Shown here piece by piece: positions 11,611 to 22,807 of a DNA stretch of 64,000 nt. Both the position numbers and the translations under genes were made by a program. The notes beneath the pieces were generated by a model, which was not told the DNA's origin, did not search any database, and was given only the letters and a program-made list of their open reading frames with translations. Within the stretch, counting starts at the first letter, position 1, and every line of letters starts with the position of its first letter. The DNA is taken from NCBI GenBank assembly GCA_029204225.1, contig CM055096.1:76483021-76547020 (forward strand). The letters run 5' to 3'. Origin of the DNA: Diphasiastrum complanatum (taxonomy: Eukaryota > Streptophyta > Lycopodiopsida > Lycopodiales > Lycopodiaceae).

Positions 11611-12418
11611 TACATCAGGGTGCTCTTATGGAGAGAATTGTCATTTTCAACACTATGTACCAGGAGGGGTTGGTGCACTTGGGAAGATTGGCTTTGGAAC
11701 TTCTGGAGTAACCAGTGGTCCTAAAAATCTAGTCTTGTCGACAATCAAGAAAGAAGGTGGCCTGAATAACTTATTGAAAACACGTATTTGTAATCTCTAT
11801 GGGACTGCCGACGGTTGTGGATTTGGTGACAAGTGCCACTTTGCTCATGGAGAGCAGGAATTGCGGAAGTCAAATGCTTTACCTCTTGCTAAAGAGCAGG
11901 CAGCTCTGTCCTCTTTCGATGGTAGTCTTTCTGCAGACTCTTTGCTTGGTGCATCTGGGGTAGAAAAGAGAAGCAGTGGAATTGCGCAGGGACGTTACGA
12001 ACCTACTCCTCCCGGAATCGTTCCTGCTGCTGCATCTTTTGGAGCTTCTTCAACTGCTAAGATCAGTATAGAGGCCTCTGTTGCTGGAATTGTTATTGGA
12101 AAAGCTGGTGTTAATGCAAAACAAATTTCCAGGCTGACTGGAGCTAGGTTGGTGGTACGCGATCATGAGACTGATCCTGCGTTTAAGAATATTGAACTGG
12201 AAGGCTCTTTTGATCAGATTAAGCTGGCATCTCAAATGGTTCAAGAAGTTCTCATCCATAAAGATACGATTTCCACCAAGCCCACTGGATTTGTAGCTGC
12301 GAACAACTTCAAAACAAAGATGTGTGAAAATTATTCCAAAGGAGTATGCACCTTTCGTGAGCGTTGCCACTTTGCGCACAGTGCTAGTGAACTGCGTGAC
12401 CATAGCTTTCGACCATGA
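11611..12418 (+). CDS. KH-domain CCCH zinc-finger protein, 3' exon (5' exon missing)
   Basis: The sequence encodes the last 268 residues of a plant KH/CCCH protein, a probable nuclear or cytoplasmic RNA-binding regulator. In order: the second half of a first finger (C-x5-C-x3-H, CSYGENCHFQH) followed by YVPGG; a complete finger CNLYGTADGCGFGDKCHFAH (C-x8-C-x5-C-x3-H); a KH domain (ISIEASVAGIVIGKAG, with GxxG as GKAG); and a terminal finger CENYSKGVCTFRERCHFAH. The exon start is set by the acceptor CACCTTGCAG ending at 11610. The previous exon would supply the first Cys of finger 1 and end one base short of a Ser codon. Known relatives commonly have a finger on each side of the KH domain; the extra middle finger makes three here. 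The frame is undamaged. No 5' exon was found upstream in the window, so the gene may have a long intron or be 5'-truncated. Confidence 0.85.
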
Positions 12419-12824
12419 TGATAGTTCCATGAATTTTTCTGTTATACTTCAACAATTTGCTTCTTCTTGAGTGGATTAGTTTTTGATCTTGATGCTTATG
12501 CAAAGTCTGTATGTTCATCACCCGCAAGAACCTTCAATTGAAGCTGAAATTTATTCAGTGCTGCCTTTTAGCTTAATACTATGTCTGACCATACCTTGTG
12601 TATCTGAAATTAGGTCAAGTGAAAGAATTGTTTTCAATCATACATTTGAACATCTTTTCCAAGAACTTGATTTGCAATTTAACGCCCTTAACACTTCAAT
12701 GGGATGCTATGTTGCATTTAATCTTGCACCAGAGTGCGGGAAAACAGATTGAGATGATTTTAATCATTTTTTCATGTCTTTTGTACAATCAAGTCTTCAT
12801 AGCTTGCATGTCCTGTGGCTCTTG

Positions 12825-12830
12825 AATAAA
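12825..12830 (+). terminator. candidate poly(A) signal
   Basis: AATAAA lies about 400 bases after the stop of the CCCH/KH gene, a reasonable 3' UTR length. It is a single hexamer and could be chance. Confidence 0.3.
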
Positions 12831-12839
12831 AAACAGGTA

Positions 12840-14436
12840 TTCGAACATTCACAGCCATGATCTGAAGATTGATGTTTAGCAAGTATTAATCTATGCTGTA
12901 CCAATAGTCTCTTACTTTTTCCTGTACTGCTATGAACCGTGTGAGCCTAGACTTAGATATTGATTTCATCATTTCTTATGCTTTGTTTGCTTCTTCTGGA
13001 GATGAACTGTGCTCTTTTAGGGATGAATTGTGATCATTATTTTTTCCAAAGCCCTTGAAATTGTAACTTGAGATAAAGAATTGTGCAAATGTTGATCTTA
13101 CTGCAACTGCATTATTTAAAGGAGTCACCTCAGCTGAGGGCTGTGCTCCTTTAATGATACAAACAAGAAGTTAAAAATTGATAATAACTTGCCCATGAAT
13201 GCGGCTTAAAATGATACTTTGTTAGTAATCACTGCCACCTTACAGGATTCTTGATGCGCCATAAAAATGGTGTAAGTTAAAAGCTTATTTAACTTATGAT
13301 CAAATTAACATTACTTATCCTTAAAATCCTGGAAATCATAGAGAGAGGCAATAAAGCTAGATATGGGTAGCACTAGTAGCAGCAACAGTGATGTGAGGCA
13401 ATAAATGGTTGCGGAATGTAAGGACTAAGGGCCTGTATAGGGGGCAGACCCATGGGCCACCCAGAATCTGGGTCCCAGGCAGGTAGGTGCAATTTGGGTC
13501 CTGTGGGGAGGTATGGCTCATGGGGACCCCTTCTGGTCACGAGAATGTGAATGTATTTTGGGAATTTTGTGAATGACTGGGTCAGAATACAAAAACTATA
13601 TGCTCAGATTCATAAATAATAACTACGTTGGACAAATGGTCTGCGCAGGTGTCCTTGTGCTTGATACATGGCATATACCTCTCCTTGAAAGAACAATGTT
13701 CTATGTTAGACTAAACCAAATGTTGATGCTAGGGAAGTGCATATACGAAGAAATTCTTTAAAATATACATGTTAAAGTAGAAGCTGAAAAAAACATCAAT
13801 AGAAGATGCATATCCCAAAGAAACCACTAAAATTTATATGCCAAAATAGGAACTGAAAAATCAAAACTATGAATGAAGACTTTGCTCATTGTACACACCA
13901 TGCCATGCAAAATTCTAGCTTAAAACCGTCCATATCACTCTTGGCTTGACACTTCTCCTCATTGGTGCAAAACACTATTGTTGAGACTATCATGCTTATG
14001 GTACATGATATGAGTCAAATAAGCAAAAATTGGTTAAAATAAGCCCGAATATGTGAGAGAGGAGCTTTTTTGAGCTAACATTTCTTCTTGAAGTTCTTTT
14101 AAATGAAGAGCTCCTTTTTCTACACATCGGGTCCCTTTCAATAATTCATTTTGAAGTTTTCCAATGAAAAACATCAAAAATTGCTTCTTCAACTTCAAAA
14201 ATAAAGAAGAAAGGACCCAATGATCATGGATAATAGACTTGGATTATGATTGCTCAATCTCCTCCATTCAATACAAACATTTACAAAATCAATGGACGTG
14301 ATGGCTCTAGTGTGACGAATCGGCTTGCGGTTTTGTACATTTAAGTACAATAATCTTGATAGAGCTACTTTGCTATGTTTCTCTACCATAGAGTACAATT
14401 TTCCCAATTAATAAATTTTGACTTTCTAAAACTTCT
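12840..14436. other. no recognisable gene
   Basis: Intergenic sequence downstream of the zinc-finger gene. A short G-rich patch lies at 13430-13530. Small open frames (for example 13573-13761) have no family features. Confidence 0.5.
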
Positions 14437-15068
14437 ACAAAAATGTTGTGTCAAGATGTCAAGATCTTGATTTCAAATTTCATATCAAGTTCAATGGTCT
14501 GCATTTGTATTTAGTCATTAGATATAGAAAGTGACTAACATAATGCAGGTCTACATGCATATTCAAAGTTCATTGCAATGTCCAACTGTTTTTGTCATCG
14601 AATGTCCTTTCTCTCAAATAACATCATATAAATGGAATCTTAAATCTTATAAACTTTGATTGCCAAAAAAGAGAGGCATTCATCTAAACATTATTAAAAC
14701 CATGATATAAGAAATGTTGCATACAATGACATCTATGCCAATCTCATAGACCACAAATGCACTAGAATGTATTAGTAGTTGACGACAATCTACTAATTGA
14801 AAATCTCAAAGCTATTCACATTCAAAAACCAGACTTCTTATCTCCATGTAATCTCTAGATGTGCCATTTTGCAATATGACAAAGATTTGCAATACCAAGA
14901 GACCAAAGATGCCAAAAGATCCAAAAACCTGACGAAAAAGTTTACACCAAAAATGATTCAACAAACTTTAATAATAACAAACTCATGTCTACCTATCTAC
15001 ATAAGACCTTCCTAAAAACTTACAACAAAGCCAAGGCTAGGCATATGGAACACCTATGCACATATATG
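14437..15068. repeat. direct duplication, copy 1
   Basis: A segment of about 630 bases beginning ACAAAAATGTTGTGTCAAG is repeated in the same orientation at 15708-16479 with only scattered differences. This copy lacks a block of about 130 bases present in copy 2 (about 16229-16365). No coding or terminal structure identifies the family. It may be part of a dispersed repeat or a local segmental duplication. Confidence 0.9.
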
Positions 15069-15544
15069 CCCAAAATTTGGAGTGGACTATTTAGCGTGCT
15101 ACTATTTATTCGTGCACAAACATGTCAATAATCAGATAAGCATTATACAGCATTCACCATAAGCAATCACCATAAGGAGGAGGAAGAGGAAGAACACACC
15201 ATCATCATAGAGAGGTAACTAGGAGTAAATGATCCACAAGAGTTATTATGTGCTTGCTTCCCAATATATCAGAAAACTAGTTACCAAAAACTTGATCTAG
15301 ATTGGCAGGTTCACAAACAACAGGCATTGATAATGTAAATACAGATCATAGACATAAATTCGAGTTGGCACGTGTGTACTACAGGCTGTAGTACGGCCCG
15401 CGAGCTGTGATTGAAGTGTTCATAGTGTTGGTTTCATTTGGATCATCAAAAACCAATGTACATGAGAGTAGAAACTCGAGCTGCCAATATGCTCCAAAAA
15501 TAATCTATCTTGCTTTTTGTTGCTCCATGAAACTGCAGCTGTAC

Positions 15545-15561
15545 CATAACTGAATGTATGA
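15545..15561. repeat. target-site duplication, left
   Basis: CATAACTGAATGTATGA, identical to 15644-15660. The pair brackets the tRNA-derived insertion. Confidence 0.8.
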
Positions 15562-15643
15562 TGAGGGGTTGGCTCAGTTGGTTAGCTTGACATCCAAAAT
15601 TTCTTTGGTCTCAGGTTCGAGCCTCCCCTTAGAAACCAAGAAG
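15562..15643 (+). mobile_element. 82-bp tRNA-derived SINE-like retroposon
   Basis: The insert has an RNA polymerase III box A (TGGCTCAGTTGG, 15570-15581) and box B (GGTTCGAGCC, 15614-15623) at tRNA-like spacing. Its first seven bases TGAGGGG can pair with CCCCTTA at 15627-15633 like an acceptor stem, with one G-T pair. The T-stem does not pair well, so it is not a functional tRNA. Perfect 17-bp direct repeats on both sides show insertion by target-primed reverse transcription. There is no long body or poly-A tail; the 3' end is AAACCAAGAAG. It is either a minimal SINE head or a tRNA retropseudogene. Confidence 0.75.
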
Positions 15644-15660
15644 CATAACTGAATGTATGA
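15644..15660. repeat. target-site duplication, right
   Basis: Identical to the left copy at 15545-15561, 17 of 17 bases. Confidence 0.8.
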
Positions 15661-15707
15661 CCACTGGTAGATCTTCTGTCATCAATATGACCACTGGTAA
15701 AGCATTT

Positions 15708-16479
15708 ACAAAAATGTTGTGTCAAGATGTCAAGATCTTGATTTCAGATTTCATATCAAGTTCAATGCTCTGCATTTGTATTTAGTCATTAGATATAGAA
15801 AGTGACTAACATAATACAGGTCTACATGCATATTCAAAGTTCATTGCAATGTCCAATTGTTTCTTATCGTCGAATGTCCTTTCTCTCAAATAACATCCTA
15901 TAGATGGAATCTTGAATCTTATGAACTTTCATTGCCAAGAAAAAGAGGCATTCATCTAAACATTATAAAAAACCATGATATAAGAAATGTTGCATACAAT
16001 GACATCTATGCCAACCTCATAGACCACGAATGCACTAGAATGTATTAGTAGGTGACGACAATCTACTAATTGAAAATCTCAAAGCTATTTACATTCAAAA
16101 ACCAGACTTCTTATCTCCATGTAAGCTTTAGATATGGCATTTTGCAATATGACAAAAGATTTGCAATATCAAGAGACCAAAGATGTCAGAAGATCCAAAA
16201 ACCTGACGAAAAAGCTAATACCAAAAATGATTTACATGTACTTTCAAAGCTTGAATTTACAAGATAAAAAGTGCATTTAAGTTCCCAAAATAGGTTAAAA
16301 AATCACTTATCGTGGCTTCATTTACAACTTGAGCTTTAATCTTGAAAGGAATCAGATTAGTCCTCAACAAAACTTTGATAATAACAAACTCATGTCTACC
16401 TATCTACTTAAGAACCTAGGTCCTAAAAGCTTACAACAAAGCCAAGTCTAGGCATATGGAACACCTAATATGCACATAT
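15708..16479. repeat. direct duplication, copy 2
   Basis: Second copy of the 14437-15068 segment, carrying an extra block of about 130 bases near 16229-16365. Homology stops at 16479, exactly where a candidate LTR (TGTTGGAG) begins, while copy 1 continues with ATGCCCAAAATTTGG. The copia element therefore seems to have inserted into this copy. Confidence 0.9.
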
Positions 16480-17578
16480 TGTTGGAGTTAACTTCACTCC
16501 TACTCATCTGAATTCATTTCCTGAGTACTACCATACATGTAAATATTCTCTCTCTACAACAGCGTACAACCTTACTCGCATAAGTTGAACAATTTGTTTA
16601 TACATCGACTTCGACATACCCAACTTCTAAGGAGAGCAGCATCCACTTCAACTTGTCTGACTTCAACTTCATCAACTCAAGGGCAAACGACCAACTCGAC
16701 TCATTCGACTCCCTCGACGTCCATCGTCGACTGTCACCACTCAATAGGAAGCTCTCGCTCTGCTCTGTCCAACATAGACTATGTCACCGGTGACTTTGCA
16801 GCAATTGGACCACTTCACGACCGTTGCTCTTGCAATTGTACTTCAGTTGATGTATATATATACACAATAACAGAAGCAGAAAAAAAATGAAAACAACGAA
16901 AAACACCATAGCCAAACAGAGTCAATCAATCAGCGGAAGCGTGAATCATGGTTCCTCCGTGAACTCCATTGCATCAGAGTATCTGATTCCATAGAATCAG
17001 AGGTTATTAGAGAGAGTGAAAGTAATTCAAGAAGTAGAGATATTATTCAATCTGTAATCATCATAGTAGGATCACAGCACATAGTGCATTACTACTGTGA
17101 ACCATTCTCGAGCACTGGATAGTGATCTGATTGTTGTATTTACAACAACTAATACACAAATTCTCTATTTTTTTTACATGTGTTTGCACTAACAAATGCT
17201 TTTTGATAATGCTCTTGGATCTCGAGCTACTATGAGCGAGAGTGAGGGTGAGTCTACACTTAGTTTTTTGTAGCAAGATTGAGAGATTGGAAGCTCCAAC
17301 ACTTAGATTGCTTTTTACATTCTCTCTCTACCAGAGAGCTCCATGTTGTATCCTCTCTCTACCTGAAAGCAAGCCAAATCCATACTTAGTTTTTTTCATG
17401 GAAAGTGTCCTTTCATTATGTGAGATGAATGGTTGATGTTTGATGCATGTGTAGAGTGCTCTTGATTTTTGAGCTAGTATGCTTGTATCTCAATATAGAT
17501 TGATCTATATGCAATCACACACATCTTAGGAAATCATTCACATTTTTTGAGAAGTCCTAACATGTGTGAAAAGTACAC
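16480..17578 (+). mobile_element. 5' LTR of copia element
   Basis: The LTR starts TGTTGGAGTT at the break in the flanking duplication. It ends either at the CA (17578) two bases before the primer-binding site or about 17 bases earlier at CCTAACA, which pairs better with the TGTTGG start. It contains CT-rich patches near 17310-17360. No second LTR is present to confirm the ends. Confidence 0.55.
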
Positions 17579-17579
17579 A

Positions 17580-17592
17580 TGGTATCAGAGCC
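17580..17592 (+). other. primer-binding site (initiator tRNA-Met)
   Basis: TGGTATCAGAGCC matches the complement of the 3' end of initiator tRNA-Met over 13 bases. Confidence 0.9.
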
Positions 17593-18257
17593 TACCTAAG
17601 ATTAATTTGCATCCATCAAGTGTGAAGTGAATTTTGGCTTGAAATCTATTTTGGAGGGTGTAGTTGCATCTCGACTTCTATCATAGGGTTTTTTGGATCA
17701 AGAGGGATCTAAATTACATGGATTGGATCCATGCTGGCAATGTACAGAATTCAGTCCTCAAACAAGTGTGAGATTAGTCCAATTTGAGTTTGTGGTGCAT
17801 CTCTAAGGTCAATCCAAATTCGGAGTATGGTAGCTTGCTAGAAAGCTAGTGAGGTCTAGTTTGTGTTGCAATTTGTTTCAACTCAATTGGATGTGTCTAG
17901 TGGAAGTTATAACCATTTGAATCAAGGTAGGTAGGGCACCTAAACTGGCTGGACACATCAAGTTTGACTCACATATAGCTTATTTGATCAAAAAACTCAC
18001 ATTCAAATCAAGTACATTTGAGTCTTTTGTGGTGTCTTTGAGCTCTTCACACATGCCAAGAAGAAGGTGGATCAAAATATTGTTGTGCTTCATTCTTGAA
18101 AGCTAGATCTAGATTTAGTAAGATTGTCATAGCTATTGCAATTGTACTCTCAAGATAGTTGCAAGATCTCAATTTGTTCCTGGTTGGACACCATTATCAA
18201 AGCATCTTTTGAGGGATTTGTACCTATGTTTGAGTCCATTACAAGTCAATTTCTCAA

Positions 18258-18840
18258 GTGATTATGGCATCCACGGAATACTTTCTCTTGGAGCCAGGAG
18301 AGAGATTGAACACCTCCAACTATTCTGTTTGGAAGGTGAGGATGAAATCAATTTTGATTCTCCAAGATGTGATGGATATTGTACTTGGAATTGAGGAGGA
18401 GCCTCAAGTACTCCAAGAAGTACAAAGGTACAAGAAAAGGGCAAGAATGGCCCTTCACTACATCAAGATGAATGTCTCAAATGAAGTTTTGAGAGAGATT
18501 AGTACTTGCACCTCGGACAAGGAGACTTGGGACACTCTCAAGGCCATCTATGAAGCCAAGAATACTTCTAGACTACTCACACTTAGAAATCAAATCTTCC
18601 AAAGATTTTAAAAGAGTGATGAAAATGCTTCTAATTTTGTCATGAGAATCAAGGATCTCCATAGAGAGCTTGCATGCATAGGTGATCATCTTAATCAAAG
18701 TGAACTAGTCAAGTAATCCTTAATGGATTGAAAGATGAGTTTGAAAAAATTGTACAATCATATGCCATCAAGGAGGAGGTTCCAAGTTTGGAGGCACTTC
18801 AAGGAGTCTTCATTTCTGAATAATGTAGGCAAGAGAACAA
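18258..18840 (+). pseudogene. copia gag (UBN2-type capsid)
   Basis: A second in-frame ATG (MASTEYFLLEPGERL, at 18264) opens a typical copia capsid: NTSNYSVWKVRMKSIL, later SDKETWDTLKAIYEAKNTSRL and LTLRNQIFQ. A stop at 18609-18611 cuts it after about 117 codons. The remaining capsid (ENASNFVMRIKDLHREL, IGDHLNQSELVK) continues with further stops to about 18840. The product would form the virus-like particle shell. Confidence 0.85.
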
Positions 18841-18844
18841 GCTC

Positions 18845-19321
18845 ATGAGGTTCAACAAGCTTTCATTGAAGGATGGTGGAGAAGACAAAGCTCTATTCAC
18901 CAAGGACAAGCCAAAGGGAAGGAGAAAAGGACAACAACAACATTTCAAGAAGGACAAGGACAAAGACAAAGCCAAGGATGGAGATGAAGACCATTCATCT
19001 CAAGCTTCAACATCTAATGGGAAGAAAAAGAAGATCAAGTGCTTCTTTTGTGGCAAGAAAGGCCACTATGTCTGTAATTGCTTCAAAAAGAAGAATCAAT
19101 TTAAGCAAGCTAACCTCACTAATGAGAAAGAGAGTGATGCTAATGAGAGCGATAGGTCACTAATGATGTCTAGTTTTTCTTCCTCTTCTTTCAAGAATGA
19201 TGATTTGTGGTGGATTGCTAGTGGGGCTAGTTCCCATATCTCTAGTTCCAAGAGTCTTTTTTCTAGTCTCAAGCCTTATGAAGGTGTCAAAAAGGCTATC
19301 TATACTACAAATGATTTTTAG
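18845..19321 (+). pseudogene. copia gag zinc knuckle and protease
   Basis: A lysine-rich stretch is followed by one CCHC knuckle, CFFCGKKGHYVCNC (C-x2-C-x4-H-x4-C). The protease then begins DLWWIASGASSHIS. In the family this motif is D-S-G-A-S, and the catalytic Asp is Ala here, so the protease would be inactive even without the stop at 19319-19321. Confidence 0.85.
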
Positions 19322-19884
19322 GAATGGGAAGTATCTCTTTGGATGTAGCATCATTAAAAGTTTTGTGTCTCAAAAATGTGCTTTATGTGCCAAAACTAAC
19401 AAAGAATCTTGTTAGTGTTGGTTAATCGTTTGACAATGGTCTTGATGTCAATTTTGATGTAGACACTTGTATAATCAAGAGTGAGGATGAGGTGATAGCT
19501 AGAGGATCTAGATTTGGTAGACTCTACAAACTAGATTCTAGTGAAAGTGCTAACATTTGTGATATTGCCTACCAAGATCTCTCAAGAAGATTTGTGGCAT
19601 AAGAGATTGGGTCATCCCAATTTCAAAGCCATGTCATCCATGGTCAAAGATGGGAAACCTATTGGATTGCCAAAGACTATTACAAAGGAGCTTCTACCTT
19701 GTGAAGCTCGTGCCATTGCAAAGTCTCATAAGAGGCCTTTTCCAAGATCCACAACATCAAGTCTCAACTTCCTTTTGTACACTTTGCATCTTCCAAGAGA
19801 AAACAATGAGCTACATGCTTTGTCACTTTTATTGATGATTATACAAGATTTTGTTTGGTGTATCTCTTATGTGTCAGAAATGGT
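19322..19884 (+). pseudogene. copia pre-integrase and integrase start
   Basis: After a broken segment, the pre-integrase zinc region is clear: EDLWHKRLGHPNFKAM (HKRLGHP is diagnostic), with later CEARAIAKSHKRPF in place of the usual C-x2-C pair. A frameshift near 19800 precedes a stretch consistent with 'IDDYTRF' of the integrase core. Homology ends at about 19884. Confidence 0.8.
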
Positions 19885-21830
19885 GAACTCCTGCAACGAT
19901 TCGCAAATCATTCATGAATCGTAAACATACCTCAAGGACCGCAAACCGCGAAGGGTCGTAAAAAAAAAAGATACGAAAGAAATGAAAAGAACGAAAGCAA
20001 ACGAAGGAAACGAAACAAACGAGGGGGAATCTTTCGCGCTGCCAGCTGGCAGCTCAACGGGCTTGGAGTCGTAGACTTCACGCTCGACGGAGAGTAACTG
20101 ACTAGTTGATTAGCGTTAACTAGTCTTGTGATTCTATGTTTAGCTATCTTGTAAACTCTACGCAGTGGAGATATGAACTATCCTTTCTAGATCATAAAGA
20201 GATATCTGAAGAGACAGAATTACTGTAAGAGACAGAGAGAGACGTAGCGAGTAGAGCAGGAAAAAAAAATACTAGAAACGAAAGAGTTGTGCATGAAAGT
20301 CTGCCAACGAGCAGAACACAGCGAAAGAGCAGAGTGTCATTCCGCCAACGAGCGAGACACTGACAATCTCGTTCTAAAAACTAAATTGATAATACAGTCG
20401 CTCAAGTGGTATGTGAATTGAGCAAGAAAGCAAGAAAATGATATGTAAATTGCCCATGATTAAGCTCTTGAAGGTATACAATGGAGAATATAGAACCTTG
20501 TTTTTCCAAAGATGCAATTGCTTTCTTACAAATTCAAATGTTAATAAAAACAGTTCTACCGTGAACTTGCTTAGTCATTTGCAATTGTCTATAAGTATTG
20601 AATGTTAATAAAGATATAGTTTAAAACAGTGCATTGGTTGGACATCTAGAAGAGCTTTACCAAACACATGTTAATCACTTAATTGATAGAAGATTTTTTG
20701 AAGCTGTAACTTGTTTGATGCACTGCCACCAGCCTCCTTCAAATGATTGACAATGTGAATTGGATTAAACACCCTATCAAGTTTTTAATTCGTTGCCACT
20801 CAACCATTGGTCAATTTATTTGACTTCATCGCCTTTTGTTTTGTTATACCTACTATGTAGCAAGCCTTTGGTATAGGTTGTGGGAAGGGCATTGCTTCTC
20901 AAATGATAAATATAATTAAAACTCTTAACTGGAGCTCTTTTCGATTTGGAAGAGGGCCATTCTATCAAATTACCAAAGGTTTCAGTAGGCAAACTTTAGT
21001 CTTATGTCTGGCTTATGCAAGATTTAGTTTCTTAAATTTTCATGTCATATGACAAGTAAAGCTTTGCAAAAAGACATTGATAGTTGATCTGGTTCTAATC
21101 TCTTTGGTAATGGTAGAATTTTATACAAAGACTGTGTTAGTAGATGAATCCACTCCAGATTTAGTGACTTAGTTTTTTGAGCAGTGATGATTACAAAAGC
21201 AATTTATTTTTGTGTGGTATCAAATTATTGGTTGATATTTTTTGTAATGAATGCAACCATAGTCTTGACAAATATGAATATTCAGATCTGTCAATAAGCA
21301 ACACAAAATCTTTTGGGATTCTTGTATTTGATAAAAGGTGGCAACCATAGTGATGGCAAATTTCTTGAATATTTCTATATGGTGTGTTTGATGAGGTTTT
21401 TTAAAATAATATTTATGATAGAAGGCAATTAATTAATTGTTCATCATATATTCACTAACATATTCAAAAGTGTGTAACAAAAGGCTCATCCACCCAAATG
21501 AGGTATATCATACATAACACGTTAGAGAGCTTGATTTCTTGAGGAGAATTTGAATACTTCTCATGAAATAAGCCACTCAAATGAGGTAATCATCAAATCA
21601 TTAGAGAATCATTTACCACAAGGTTCCCAATGTCCAAGCACCTCACATTCAAGTGCAACATAGTATTAGAGAGCACAATAGTGTCCAATATTCCAACATA
21701 AAATTGGAAGAAAGGACTTGGATGAAGTTTTTGGCTTAATTTGAGGGTTGACATTTGGGCCTAATGGCGATTCGCTGATTTCATACTTAGAGATTCAGTT
21801 CAGCATTCAGTTCAACAAATCACAAATAAA
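19885..21830. other. unassigned; possible LTR fragment at 19885-20400
   Basis: Sequence composition changes sharply at 19885 to ACG-rich DNA, with several CGAAAG/ACGAG words to about 20400. That is compatible with an inserted LTR, most plausibly read on the minus strand, but I found no partner copy, primer-binding site or tract to prove it. From 20400 to 21830 it is AT-rich with no gene. Confidence 0.35.
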
Positions 21831-21865
21831 ACTTTTTTTTTTTTTTAGCTTCCGCAAAATATTTT

Positions 21866-22020
21866 GACCTAAAATGTACTGGAATTTGACCTATAATATG
21901 CTGAAATTGAGCCTGAAAGTAGGGTGAAAACCGAAAATGCATTTACTCTTAATCCTCTGACCTGAAATGTACTGGAGTTGGACCTATAATATGCTGAAAT
22001 TGAAGCTGAAAGTAGGCTGA
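21866..22020. repeat. 93-bp tandem repeat, two copies
   Basis: The unit begins GACCTAAAATGTACTGGA and recurs at 21959 as GACCTGAAATGTACTGGA. Both copies contain CCTATAATATGCTGAAATTG and a GAAAGTAGG end. Divergence is modest. A poly-T run of about 17 bases precedes the array near 21832. Confidence 0.8.
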
Positions 22021-22265
22021 ACCTATCGGAAAACGGCGTTTCTCTTTCTACTGATGCCCATATTGAACGTATTTACAAAGGAAAAAAATTCTCAGATTGC
22101 GATTTGGATCACTGTCCGAATCACGAACAAAGATTCATTAGTGCAACTATGGAATGAACAACCACCCGGAGGCTTGTTCGTAAAAAGTAAAGCCAAGAAC
22201 AATTGTCAAATTAATCTTTGTGAATGTGCTTTAAATTATCATCTTTTTGAAAAGTCTCAAGGTGA

Positions 22266-22270
22266 GAAGG
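22266..22270. repeat. probable target-site duplication, left of chromovirus
   Basis: GAAGG lies immediately before the element. The base run after it at 25936-25940 is GGAGG, four of five identical, consistent with a 5-bp target duplication with one mutation. Confidence 0.55.
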
Positions 22271-22791
22271 TGTTAGAATCCCCATCGTCATGCCGGTCAT
22301 TGCTAAAGTACAAGCAAGTGACGAACGCTACGTTACCACCCAACCATAGAGGTACTGCCACCTCACCCCCGTGCACTGGAGCTACAGACCACCATCAAGC
22401 AAGCTCGGGTCTCAAGTAAGCCATGGTGTCCCATACCACCATAGCTTACCCTCGACCATCACCTACCTACATCCTGAGGCCTAGATACTCGTCCTGACCT
22501 GACCACCAGTGGAAGAGCTCTTCATTCTCCAAGAGAGAATGAATACCCAGCTCATGGAGATCCACCTCTATATACATCCAGGTGGGTCATCTCCCTCCAT
22601 AGGAGTCACGCATGACTAACGACACGCGGTAGTTGTGCACACTGACGTGGGTCCATAACAACGAGTCATCGCGTGCCAATGAGACATTGACACGTGGAAC
22701 CCAAGAACTATAGCTCCAGATCAGCGTTCCGTCCCATAACTGAGACCGTCACCTCAAGTTTCATGTTGCGTATCCTTATGGGTACGTAACA
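22271..22791 (-). mobile_element. 3' LTR of chromovirus
   Basis: On the minus strand it runs from TGTTACGTACCC to GGGGATTCTAACA. It matches 25416-25935 along its whole length. CTATATA at about 22570 could be part of a promoter on either strand. Confidence 0.95.
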
Positions 22792-22807
22792 TTCCCTCCC
22801 CCTTTAA
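22792..22807 (-). other. polypurine tract
   Basis: On the minus strand AAAGGGGGAGGGAA abuts the 3' LTR. This is the plus-strand primer site expected for a retrotransposon transcribed leftward. Confidence 0.85.

Larger units (their letters stand above)
16480..19884 (+). mobile_element. Ty1/copia retrotransposon, 3'-truncated
   Basis: The order is 5' LTR, initiator-Met primer-binding site, gag, zinc knuckle, protease, pre-integrase and the start of integrase, which is the copia order. The element stops abruptly at about 19884 inside integrase. RT, RNase H and 3' LTR are absent. Stops interrupt gag and the pre-integrase region. Confidence 0.85.

Noticed and set aside
15562-15643. Functional tRNA gene
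   Set aside because: The T-stem does not pair, no clear anticodon arm is visible and perfect target duplications flank it, so it is a retroposed derivative.
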